DNA of 58,221 bases, taken from the NCBI GenBank assembly GCA_002441135.1, contig DJVJ01000020.1, positions 1 through 58,221 on the forward strand, in the 5' to 3' direction. Below the pieces are notes generated by a model. That model was not told the origin of the DNA. It saw nothing but the letters and a program-made list of their open reading frames with translations, and did no database searches. The position numbers and the translations under genes are program-made. Source of the DNA: Caryophanales bacterium UBA6259 (GTDB lineage: Bacteria; Bacillota; Bacilli; Tepidibacillales; Tepidibacillaceae). Shown here in pieces: positions 32,834 through 40,962 of the stretch; the stretch's first letter is position 1, and each line of letters begins with the position of its first letter.

Positions 32834-33475
32834 ATGTGGATTTACAAAAAAATGCTACAACATCCAATTAGAATAGAAAAGCCAGATTTAAAAATTGCAA
32901 AGTTTTTAATTACTCAATATGGTGGACCAGATGGAGAGTTATCTGCGGCATTAAGATATTTGAATCAGCGTTATAGCATGCCTAATAAGCAGGCCAAAGC
33001 GCTTTTGACGGATATTGGTACTGAGGAATTAGGCCATTTAGAGATGATTGCAACAATGGTTCATAAGTTAACCAAAGGGGCTACCCCACAGCAAATGATA
33101 GCTGCTGGTTTAGGTGGGCATTATGCTGATCACGAAAAAGCGCTTTATTATGTTGATGCCAATGGTAATCCTTGGACAGCAACATATATTCAAGCAAAAG
33201 GTGATGCTATTGCAGATTTAGTAGAAGATATCGCTGCTGAAGAAAAAGCTAGAGCTACCTACGAAAACTTAATCAATATGACTGATGATCCTGGTTTAAT
33301 CGATGCACTTAAATTCTTAAGAGAACGGGAAGTAGTACACTCTCAACGTTTTAGAGAAGCTCTATATCTTGTTCGAGAGCATACTAAAGGTGGACGCTAT
33401 TACCCAGAAATTCAAGAAACTAAAGATATTTTTACAAACACTACTAATATTACACCTGATGATGTCTTAGATTAA
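32834..33475 (+). CDS. cotJC: Spore coat manganese catalase CotJC
   Basis: 213 residues of the di-manganese catalase family. Metal-ligand helices show SAALRYLNQRY, GTEELGHLEMI (Glu and His ligands), EDIAAEEKARATYE and LKFLREREVVHSQRF. CotJC breaks down hydrogen peroxide or serves as a structural inner-coat protein. GGTGGGGTGAGA lies upstream and it follows cotJB by 18 bases. Confidence 0.93.
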   Translation: MWIYKKMLQHPIRIEKPDLKIAKFLITQYGGPDGELSAALRYLNQRYSMPNKQAKALLTDIGTEELGHLEMIATMVHKLTKGATPQQMIAAGLGGHYADHEKALYYVDANGNPWTATYIQAKGDAIADLVEDIAAEEKARATYENLINMTDDPGLIDALKFLREREVVHSQRFREALYLVREHTKGGRYYPEIQETKDIFTNTTNITPDDVLD

Positions 33476-33513
33476 TTTCCAAATTTGATGAATTAAAGAA
33501 GGGAGCGTTGCTT

Positions 33514-33681
33514 GTGAAAAGAAGAGGTTATCCCCCTATTCCTTTCCCACCTGTCAAACCAATGCCTGCTCCACCAGCAGATTATTTAAATCAATTTTCT
33601 TATAGTCAGGCATTAAATAAGGGAACTCTATTTAAATGGTTATATGATCCATACCAAAAAAAAATTGATTTCTTCGCTTAG
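33514..33681 (+). CDS. cotJA: CotJA-like spore coat associated protein
   Basis: A 55-residue ORF too short for routine calling. GTG start behind AAGGGAGCG. The N-terminus is Pro-rich (YPPIPFPPVKPMPAPPA). The C-terminal LNQFSYSQALNKGTLFKW and YDPY agree with the CotJA motif (EALKKGTLFP.LY.PY). In Bacillus subtilis the order is JA-JB-JC; here the JA-like gene is last. A strong terminator follows. Confidence 0.78.
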   Translation: MKRRGYPPIPFPPVKPMPAPPADYLNQFSYSQALNKGTLFKWLYDPYQKKIDFFA

Positions 33682-33722
33682 ATTTTAAAATTTATAGTTG
33701 TATTATTTTATTTTGACAATAT

Positions 33723-33755
33723 AGGCTGATGAGCTATCATTCATCAGCCTTTTTA
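33723..33755 (+). terminator. Terminator of the cotJ cluster
   Basis: AGGCTGATGA (33723-33732) pairs with TCATCAGCCT (33741-33750), followed by TTTTTAATT. Confidence 0.93.
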
Positions 33756-33800
33756 ATTTATTTATCAAACAAAAAAATAAATATTTTTCATAAAAAAGTA

Positions 33801-33828
33801 TTTTCAAATGAATGAGACATGGTATAAT
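33801..33828 (+). promoter_or_regulatory. Likely promoter of the CoA-transferase gene
   Basis: TTTTCA, 16-base spacer, TATAAT (33823-33828). The -35 is weak; the -10 is perfect. It lies 77 bases before the start codon. Confidence 0.5.
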
Positions 33829-33904
33829 TTAACTAAATATTCAAAAGATTTACTAGAAATAAAAAAGTTCCAAAAGTAAAAAAAATAAATGGGGTGGGGT
33901 AAAA

Positions 33905-35392
33905 ATGTACAAAGATAGGATTCGTTATGCGCCTTATCTTGATAAGGTTATGTCTGCAGAAGAAGCAGCACAATTTATTCAGGATGGCATGATTGTGGGA
34001 GCGAGTGGATTTACTCGTGCTGGGGACCCAAAAGCTGTTACATTAGCATTAGCAGAAAGAGCAAAAAATGAAAAAGTTAAAATCAAATTTTGGACAGGGG
34101 CTTCATTAAGTGATGAAGTAGATGGCGGATTAGCAGAAGCTGGTGCTTTATCTCATCGTATGCCTTTCCAAGCAACAAAGAGCATGAGAGATTTAATCAA
34201 TAAAGGTGAAATTCTATTTACTGATCAACACTTAAGCTTATCTAATGAGTGGATTCGTATGGGAGTTATGGGTCCAATTGATATCGCTTTAGTGGAAGCG
34301 GTTACTATTACAGAAGATGGATATATCATCCCAACTTCTTCCGTTGGTAATACTCCAATCTTCCTAGAGCAAGCAGAAAAAGTTATTGTAGAAATTAACT
34401 TAGCACATAATCCTCTTTTAGAGGGAATGCATGATATATTCTTACCTGCAAAACGTCCAGGTAGAGAAGCGATTCCAATAAACAACGTTAGCGATCGTAT
34501 TGGAACACCATATATGAAGGTAGATCCAAGTAAAGTAGTTGCTGTTGTAATTACGGATCAAATGGATGTTCCTTCAAACATCTTACCTGCTGATGAAGAA
34601 ACTAAAATCATGGCAAACCATATCATCAACTTCTTAGGTGAAGAAGTAGAAAAAGGACGTATTCCTTCTTCATTAATGCCATTACAATCTGGTGTTGGTA
34701 CCATTGCCAATGCAGTATTAGAAGGACTTGTTGATTCTCCTTTCGAAGATTTAGTTGTAGCTTCAGAGGTTTTACAAGATGCTGTATTTGAACTTATTAA
34801 AGCAGGTAAAGTTAAGTTTGCTTCCGCAACCTCTGTAACTTTATCTCCTGAATGGACAAAAGAATTCTTTGGTAACCTAGAAAATTATAAAGATAAGCTA
34901 TTATTCCGTCCACAGGAAATCAGTAACCATCCTGAAGTAATTCGTCGTATGGGATTAATTGCAATCAATACTGCTCTTGAGGCAGACATCTTTGGTAATG
35001 TTAACTCCACTCATGTTGGTGGAACTCATATGATGAATGGAATTGGTGGATCTGGAGACTTTGCTCGTAACTCTATGTATTCCTTCTTCGTAACCAAGTC
35101 TATTGCGAAAGATGGAAAGATTTCAAGTATCGTTCCAATGGTTTCTCACGTTGACCATTCTGAGCATGATGTGCAAATTCTTGTTACAGAGCAAGGATTA
35201 GCAGACTTACGTGGTCTAGCTCCTCGTGAAAGAGCAGAGCTAATCATCGAGAAGTGCGTACATCCAATGTACAAAGAGAAGATGAGAGATTACTACAATA
35301 GAGCAGTAGAACGTGGTGGCCATACTCCTCATGTATTTGAAGAAGCTACTTCCTGGCACTTAAAATTACGTGATACTGGTTCTATGCTATAA
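33905..35392 (+). CDS. Acetyl-CoA hydrolase / succinyl-CoA:acetate CoA-transferase family
   Basis: 495 residues. Class I CoA-transferase fold in two halves: the N-terminal half has GASGFTRAGDPKAV, and the C-terminal half has VVASEVLQDAVFELI with the likely catalytic Glu of the SE pair, HVGGTHMMNGIGGSGDFARN and HVDHSEHDVQILVTEQGLADLRGL. Ach1/Cat1/AarC enzymes move CoA between succinate, acetate or propionate. Here it may make acetate or recycle succinyl-CoA in fermentation. Single gene with its own promoter and terminator. Substrate pair uncertain. Confidence 0.9.
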   Translation: MYKDRIRYAPYLDKVMSAEEAAQFIQDGMIVGASGFTRAGDPKAVTLALAERAKNEKVKIKFWTGASLSDEVDGGLAEAGALSHRMPFQATKSMRDLINKGEILFTDQHLSLSNEWIRMGVMGPIDIALVEAVTITEDGYIIPTSSVGNTPIFLEQAEKVIVEINLAHNPLLEGMHDIFLPAKRPGREAIPINNVSDRIGTPYMKVDPSKVVAVVITDQMDVPSNILPADEETKIMANHIINFLGEEVEKGRIPSSLMPLQSGVGTIANAVLEGLVDSPFEDLVVASEVLQDAVFELIKAGKVKFASATSVTLSPEWTKEFFGNLENYKDKLLFRPQEISNHPEVIRRMGLIAINTALEADIFGNVNSTHVGGTHMMNGIGGSGDFARNSMYSFFVTKSIAKDGKISSIVPMVSHVDHSEHDVQILVTEQGLADLRGLAPRERAELIIEKCVHPMYKEKMRDYYNRAVERGGHTPHVFEEATSWHLKLRDTGSML

Positions 35393-35430
35393 TTTAATCT
35401 AGCATAGAATCTAGAATTATTTTATAAAAT

Positions 35431-35475
35431 AAACCCCAGATCTTACTTGTAAAAAGTAAAATCTGGGGTTTTTAT
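35431..35475 (+). terminator. Terminator after the CoA-transferase gene
   Basis: AAACCCCAGAT (35431-35441) pairs with ATCTGGGGTTT (35461-35471), with extra inner pairing CTTACTT/AAGTAA, then TTT. Confidence 0.92.
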
Positions 35476-35516
35476 AAATATGGATAGAAACTATTAATCC
35501 CTATTCACTATTCACA

Positions 35517-36755
35517 CTAATTTTCTTGTACTTTCTCTTTTTCGCGAATAATCACGAACATATATTTATACATCAAGGCACTTAATAATGCGGATGCAAA
35601 AATCAGGCTAAAAATAACCACTGGAGAAAAAAATGCTGAAAGATAAAGAGATATAGGAGCTAATGATCGGCCAATGGTAAATTGCAATGAAGAAGCGCCT
35701 AGATATTGCCCTCTTTTATCCTCAGGAGCAATTCGCGTAATAAAATTCTGAATTACTGGTGTACGAATTAACTCAGCGATTGTAAACAATACCATTAAGG
35801 AAATAAGAACGATTGCATTAGTAGTAAAGCCCATTAACCAAAAACTAAATCCAAATAAAGCCGAGGAGATAATTAAAGCTTTTTCATCACTCCACTGAGT
35901 GATAAGCCTACTTACCAATACAGTAAATAACACTACCACTAATCCATTTACTGAAATTAACCAGCCAAATAATCTTTCTCCTGTCACTAACAGCTCTGCA
36001 AAGCCTAAGTCAAGCATTTGATTTGGAATAAAATTCTTTAAGTAAACTCCCATGTACAAATCCATTTGCATAAATACCTGAGAAATTAAAATTCCTCCAA
36101 TAATATAAACAAAGAATGCTTTATCCGTAAAAATAATTCCATAATTTTTTAATTGAGATATTACCCCTACCCCATTTGTTGCTTCCCTTGCGGCTTTTGG
36201 CAATGTTTCTCTTAGTACCTTTAACATAATTACAAATAGGATCAGCGTTAATGTTCCTGAGGTTAGTAATAAATATTTTTTGTAAGCAAAAAAGAAAATA
36301 CTTCCTAGTATTGGCCCAACAACAACACCAAGATTGATTGAGGTGTAAAATAATGCAAAAACCGGTCTTCTTTCCTCTACTGGCACAATATCTGCTACCA
36401 TTGCCATACTTGCTGGATGATAAATGCTTCCCATTATTGACAATCCGACAAATGCAAAATATTCAATCCATGGACTTGGAGAAAAAGCAAATATTAATAA
36501 TAAAACTCCTTGTACTCCAAGGGAAATGACCATCATACGTTTTCTTCCAAATCGATCTGCAGCAAAGCCACCAAATAAATTAGCAATCATCCCTAATATC
36601 GGTGGCCCCATCATTAGGATGCCAGCTGTCCGTTCACCAAAATTGTCCACAAAATAAATGGCCATAAACGGAAAAAACATCCAAAAAAGAACACTATTAA
36701 TTGATTCTCCAAATAATCTTACCTTTAAGTTCATATCCAAGTTTGCAATATTCAT
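35517..36755 (-). CDS. Major facilitator superfamily transporter
   Basis: 412 residues with about twelve membrane helices. The loop motif GGFAADRFGRKRMM (residues about 61-74) is the MFS A motif between helices 2 and 3. The rest resembles drug-proton antiporters of the YttB/YfkF kind. Substrate unknown. Alone on the minus strand, convergent with the CoA-transferase gene. Confidence 0.88.
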   Translation of the reverse strand: MNIANLDMNLKVRLFGESINSVLFWMFFPFMAIYFVDNFGERTAGILMMGPPILGMIANLFGGFAADRFGRKRMMVISLGVQGVLLLIFAFSPSPWIEYFAFVGLSIMGSIYHPASMAMVADIVPVEERRPVFALFYTSINLGVVVGPILGSIFFFAYKKYLLLTSGTLTLILFVIMLKVLRETLPKAAREATNGVGVISQLKNYGIIFTDKAFFVYIIGGILISQVFMQMDLYMGVYLKNFIPNQMLDLGFAELLVTGERLFGWLISVNGLVVVLFTVLVSRLITQWSDEKALIISSALFGFSFWLMGFTTNAIVLISLMVLFTIAELIRTPVIQNFITRIAPEDKRGQYLGASSLQFTIGRSLAPISLYLSAFFSPVVIFSLIFASALLSALMYKYMFVIIREKEKVQEN

Positions 36756-37011
36756 TTGTTTTCCTCCAATAAGCGTTACCCTACAATATTGACCCTATTT
36801 AATATACCATTATTTTCATCTTCTTAGTTAGAAGGTTTTAAATATTTATTGTCATTTTTCTAATTAGGCAAATTATTATTACTATTTGCTGTTAAATGTT
36901 CTATAATAGAAGTAACAGGCTTTTAGCTACAATGTTTCATTTTGTTTGTTTAGTATGTACGCAAAGATGCTTTTCTTAAGTACCAAGACTAACAAAACGG
37001 GGTGAAGCCAG

Positions 37012-37200
37012 ATGGAATCAATGAAACTATCAACAATAGTTCGCCATGTAGATCCAAAGCTTCAAAGCATGTTAACAATTCATGAATTAAATATGCCTGT
37101 TGTATTAAGAGATGGAATTAATTCTGTTACTACACAAGACATCCTAGAAATTATTGAAGCTACAATATTACGTTCAAAGAATGGTGTCCTCTTACATTAG
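37012..37200 (+). CDS. Hypothetical protein, 62 residues
   Basis: ATG behind GGGGTGAAGCCAG. Soluble, no family recognised, no Cys. It ends SKNGVLLH with the stop inside a terminator hairpin. The own ribosome site and terminator support a real gene. Upstream (36756-37011) I see an AT-rich spacer with no clear gene. Confidence 0.6.
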   Translation: MESMKLSTIVRHVDPKLQSMLTIHELNMPVVLRDGINSVTTQDILEIIEATILRSKNGVLLH

Positions 37201-37216
37201 TAAGAGGCATCTTTTT
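37188..37216 (+). terminator. Terminator overlapping the end of the 62-residue ORF
   Basis: CCTCTTAC (37188-37195) pairs with GTAAGAGG (37200-37207), loop ATTA, then CATCTTTTT. Confidence 0.8.
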
Positions 37217-37292
37217 CTGTACTTCAAGAAATTTTAAGCTCTTTAAAAGAATAAAGTATAAGGAAACTAAGACTTCTAAAAATCTTAACCAT

Positions 37293-37325
37293 AAAAATAG
37301 CAGGGCTATTATCCCTGCTATTTTT
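37293..37325 (-). terminator. Terminator downstream of cydAB
   Basis: AAAAATAGCAGGG (37293-37305) pairs with CCCTGCTATTTTT (37313-37325). It works in either direction and is 43 bases after the cydB stop. Confidence 0.9.
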
Positions 37326-37367
37326 ATATTAATTCATATTAATTTAAATTATTTTAAGCCCTTTTTA

Positions 37368-38390
37368 TTAATAATGGGCATCTTCATCTGTGACTTTACC
37401 AGAGAAAATCTTAAACATCATAATTTGATAGAAAATAACAATTGGAACAAAAATCAATGCCACGATTAACATGATATTTAAGGTATATTCACTAGAAGAA
37501 GAATTGAATACAGTTAAGCTAAATTGATCACCTAAACTTGAAGGGAACATATTTGGAAATAATCCGATAATCCCAAAGAAGGTGGTTGTAAATATTAATA
37601 CGGAAGAAGCTATAAAGCTCTTAAAAGCATCTCCTCTGCCAATAAATAGCTTCACTGCAAGTAAAGCAATTACGGCAATCGCCGGAACAATAAACCAAGC
37701 TGGTTTTTCAAAATAATTTTGATATAAATTAGTTGACGAATAGCTCATCACTAGAAAAATCAGGGTAATTGCGACAACAGCATACCAAAGCTTTCCTGCC
37801 CAATCCATAGCCCTTTTACTTAAGGTATCTGCTGTTTTTAATCCAATCCACACACTGCCAGTTAATATAAATAAAGAGAAAAATAGCAACCCACCCATCA
37901 GTCCATAACCATTAAAAAACGATAAGAAGGTTCCCTGATAGCCATTATCATCAAATGGAATCCCTTGGAACATATTAGCGAAAACCACACCGAAAATGAA
38001 CACGACCAGAAAGCTTCCAAAAAAGAATGCCCATTTCCAACCTTTTTTCCATTGCTCATTTTCACTCTTACCTACAAATTCGATGGCTGTTCCTCTTAAA
38101 ATCAAGCCGAGCAAAATTAACATAAATGGCATATAGAAGGTACTAAACATAACTGCGTAGGTACTAGGAAATGCGGCAAAGGTAGCACCTCCAGCAGTAA
38201 CTAGCCATACTTCATTCCCGTCCCAGAAAGGACCGATTGAATTCATCAAATGACTTTTTTCTCTATCATTTTTTGCAATGAAAGGATATAAAAGCCCTAC
38301 TCCTAAATCAAAGCCATCTAGCATAAAATAGACTGCCCATAATAATCCCCATAGTCCAAACCAGGTTATTGCTAATGTTTCATAGGACAT
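37368..38390 (-). CDS. cydB: Cytochrome bd ubiquinol/menaquinol oxidase subunit II
   Basis: 340 residues, eight to nine membrane helices. The N-terminal FGLWGLLWAVYFMLDGFDLGVG and the GPFWDGNEVWLVTAGGA motif are diagnostic for CydB. High-affinity terminal oxidase, working with CydA. Starts at ATG 38390 after GGGAGGCGAAAGT; six codons upstream in frame belong to the ribosome-site region. 19 bases after cydA. The cydCD exporter genes are not in the window. Confidence 0.95.
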   Translation of the reverse strand: MSYETLAITWFGLWGLLWAVYFMLDGFDLGVGLLYPFIAKNDREKSHLMNSIGPFWDGNEVWLVTAGGATFAAFPSTYAVMFSTFYMPFMLILLGLILRGTAIEFVGKSENEQWKKGWKWAFFFGSFLVVFIFGVVFANMFQGIPFDDNGYQGTFLSFFNGYGLMGGLLFFSLFILTGSVWIGLKTADTLSKRAMDWAGKLWYAVVAITLIFLVMSYSSTNLYQNYFEKPAWFIVPAIAVIALLAVKLFIGRGDAFKSFIASSVLIFTTTFFGIIGLFPNMFPSSLGDQFSLTVFNSSSSEYTLNIMLIVALIFVPIVIFYQIMMFKIFSGKVTDEDAHY

Positions 38391-38409
38391 ACTTTCGCCT
38401 CCCTTCAAT

Positions 38410-39762
38410 TTATACGTGTAACCCAGTGGATTGGTTTACATCGATTTTTGGTGGTATATTTTCCGGTCCTCGTTTTGCATATTTTGCAATCAAATAAATA
38501 TCTAAACCAACCAGAATCGTATAAAAAACAATAACCCCGATTAGTGAAGTGAGCACTTGGGAGGCAGCTATCGGTGAAACCCCATCCGAAGTTTTCATTA
38601 GACCATATACAATCCATGGTTGTCTTCCAACCTCTGCTACCATCCAGCCTAGATTAATCGCAATGTATGGTAGAGGGATAGAATAAAGTAGCATTTTTAA
38701 ATATGGTCTATTCTCCATTAATTTATCCTTGCGATATAAATAGATTCCTAGCATAGCCATCAAAATAAAGTATACTCCTAAGCCAACCATAATTCTGAAG
38801 CCCCAGAACACTAAAGGAACGGGTGGTCTTTCATCCTTAGGGATATCATTTAAGCCAATAACCTTCGCATTTGGATCTTTAAAGGCCAAGATACTGGTCA
38901 TTTTAGGGATACCAATTGCTTCAATTAGGTTTCCTTCCCCATCCCAACGAGGAACCTGAAGTAAATACATTGGTGCTCCCTCTTTTGTTTCCCAAATTGA
39001 TTCCATCGCCGCAAACTTAGCAGGTTGTACCTCTGCCACATTACTACCGTTTAAATCACCTAATACGGCAACTAAAATGGATGAAACTAGTGCAAAAATA
39101 ACCGCATACTTAAACGATTTTCTAAAAAACTCCACTTGGCTTTTTCTTAATAAATGATAAGCGCTTACACCTAAAACAAAGAACGCAGCTAATAAATACG
39201 CAGAAAATGTTGTATGGAAAAACATCAGCCAAGCATATTTATTTAAAACTAATGCCATAAAGTCGACCATCTCTGCCCTTCCATTCCGAAGAACATAGCC
39301 TACCGGATGCTGCATCCAACCATTAGCAATAATAATCCAAACGGCTGACAAGTTAGTTCCTAAAACAACCATCCAAATAGCAAATAGATGGAGCTTTTTT
39401 GAAATTTTGTCCCAGCCATAAATCCATAGTCCTAAAAACGTCGATTCTAAAAAGAAAGCAACTGTAGCTTCTATTGCCAGAGGAGCTCCAAAAATATCAC
39501 CTACAAATTTCGAATAGTTCGCCCAGTTTGTGCCAAACTGAAATGACATCGTAAGTCCTGTAACAACTCCAAGGGCAAAATTAATAATAAATAGTTTCCC
39601 CCAGAACTGAGCCATTTTCTTGTATAGCTCGTTATTTGTTTTTACATATTTCGTCTCCATCATTGCGACCAACACAACCAAACCAATGGTTAATGGCACA
39701 AATAAGAAATGAAACCCGATTGTTACTGCAAATTGAATCCTGCTTAATGTAACGATATCCAT
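38410..39762 (-). CDS. cydA: Cytochrome bd quinol oxidase subunit I
   Basis: 450 residues. Heme-ligand His18 is in TIGFHFLF, and a second conserved His lies in FFHTTFSAYLLA. The quinol-binding loop is the short Firmicute version. GFRIMVGLGVYFILMA and VGRQPWIVYG near the C-terminus are conserved in CydA. Oxidises menaquinol at very low oxygen, consistent with microaerobic life. GGGAGGGAATAAAGA precedes the ATG. Confidence 0.96.
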   Translation of the reverse strand: MDIVTLSRIQFAVTIGFHFLFVPLTIGLVVLVAMMETKYVKTNNELYKKMAQFWGKLFIINFALGVVTGLTMSFQFGTNWANYSKFVGDIFGAPLAIEATVAFFLESTFLGLWIYGWDKISKKLHLFAIWMVVLGTNLSAVWIIIANGWMQHPVGYVLRNGRAEMVDFMALVLNKYAWLMFFHTTFSAYLLAAFFVLGVSAYHLLRKSQVEFFRKSFKYAVIFALVSSILVAVLGDLNGSNVAEVQPAKFAAMESIWETKEGAPMYLLQVPRWDGEGNLIEAIGIPKMTSILAFKDPNAKVIGLNDIPKDERPPVPLVFWGFRIMVGLGVYFILMAMLGIYLYRKDKLMENRPYLKMLLYSIPLPYIAINLGWMVAEVGRQPWIVYGLMKTSDGVSPIAASQVLTSLIGVIVFYTILVGLDIYLIAKYAKRGPENIPPKIDVNQSTGLHV

Positions 39763-39831
39763 TCTTTATTCCCTCCCATGCACTTCTGACTTTTCAATTT
39801 CAAAAAAATAAACTTATGTATTAGTTCTTTT

Positions 39832-39848
39832 TAATGGTTTTACCATTA
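39832..39848. promoter_or_regulatory. Palindrome upstream of cydA
   Basis: TAATGGT TTT ACCATTA, seven-base arms with a 3-base centre, 70 bases upstream of the cydA start. It could be an operator for a redox regulator or a leader hairpin. No Rex consensus is present here. Confidence 0.4.
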
Positions 39849-39998
39849 TTATCTATGTAATATTTTACTATGAGATTTAAAAATAATCACTACTTTTTTA
39901 TATAATAAGTGTAGAAAGTATAATAACTGAAAAGAGATAGTAAATCGTAATGGAATCGTGTAAACTAGATTCATTATATTTTGTGGGGGAAGAATCAA

Positions 39999-40946
39999 TT
40001 GGAAAAGATCTTAAAAAGTAAATTAGGAATGATTATCGTTGCAATTTTTGTCACCTTTTTATGGGGTAGTGCTTTCCCTTTTATTAAACTAAGCTATGCA
40101 TTATTAGATATTCAAGCTAACGAAATTGGAGAACAACTTCTTTTTGCAGGCTATCGCTTCTTTCTTGCCTCCATCCTGATTTCTTTCGTACTGCTCATCC
40201 GCTACAAGAAAATTGTCCTTCAAAAAAATAGTATTCGACCAATAATGAAAATAGGCTTATTCCAAACTGCACTACAATATTTTTTCTTTTATATTGGCCT
40301 AAGCTATAGCACTGGTATTCAGGGTTCGATTATTGCAGGAGGAACAGGGACTTTTTTCGCTGTAATTTTAGCACATCTATTTTATCGCCAAAGTGATGCT
40401 ATGAGTACACGGAAGATAATTGGTGTATTCATTGGCTTTATCGGTGTCATTTTAGCCAATATTCCTCAAGGACAAATTGAGCTTCAATTTGGTTTTGGTG
40501 AACTTTTCTTATTAATTTCTGCATTAATGGGATCATTAGGAAATATTTATGCCAAGCAATATAGCCATCAGTTTAATCCTGTATATTTAACTGCATTTCA
40601 AATGATGCTTGGATCATTCTTCTTGTTAATCGTAGGGATTTTTAAAGCCGGAGCTTTCCCTTTTGATTTTAACTTCGTTAGCTTCGGAATGCTTTTATAT
40701 TTATCCTTTTTGTCTGCTGCTGGCTTTACATTATGGAATAGTTTGTTAAAATATCACAAAATCAGTTTAGTCTCTATGTTTATGTTTTTAATTCCCGTAT
40801 TTGGTGTTTCCCTATCCTCTATGATGCTAAGAGAAGCATTAACTGGACTGATCTTTTTAGCACTTATGTTTGTAATCACTGGAATTATTATCGTTAATAA
40901 ATCATCAAAAGCTCAAAAGGAAGTAAAAATCCCCGCACCAAAATAA
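39999..40946 (+). CDS. EamA/DMT family permease
   Basis: 315 residues with ten predicted helices and two EamA repeats: FLWGSAFPFIKLSYAL in the first, LISALMGSLGNIYAKQYS in the second. The start TTG at 39999 has GGGGGA eight bases upstream; the frame opens at TTG 39981 but without a ribosome site. Metabolite exporter of unknown substrate (amino acids, nucleosides or drugs). Confidence 0.87.
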   Translation: MEKILKSKLGMIIVAIFVTFLWGSAFPFIKLSYALLDIQANEIGEQLLFAGYRFFLASILISFVLLIRYKKIVLQKNSIRPIMKIGLFQTALQYFFFYIGLSYSTGIQGSIIAGGTGTFFAVILAHLFYRQSDAMSTRKIIGVFIGFIGVILANIPQGQIELQFGFGELFLLISALMGSLGNIYAKQYSHQFNPVYLTAFQMMLGSFFLLIVGIFKAGAFPFDFNFVSFGMLLYLSFLSAAGFTLWNSLLKYHKISLVSMFMFLIPVFGVSLSSMMLREALTGLIFLALMFVITGIIIVNKSSKAQKEVKIPAPK

Positions 40947-40960
40947 TGGTACGGGGCTCT
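40931..40960. terminator. Bidirectional terminator between DMT permease and asnB
   Basis: CCCCG-ACC (40931-40939) pairs with GGT-CGGGG (40948-40956) with one mismatch, then CTCTTCTT. It overlaps the permease stop codon. Confidence 0.7.
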
Positions 40961-40962
40961 TC

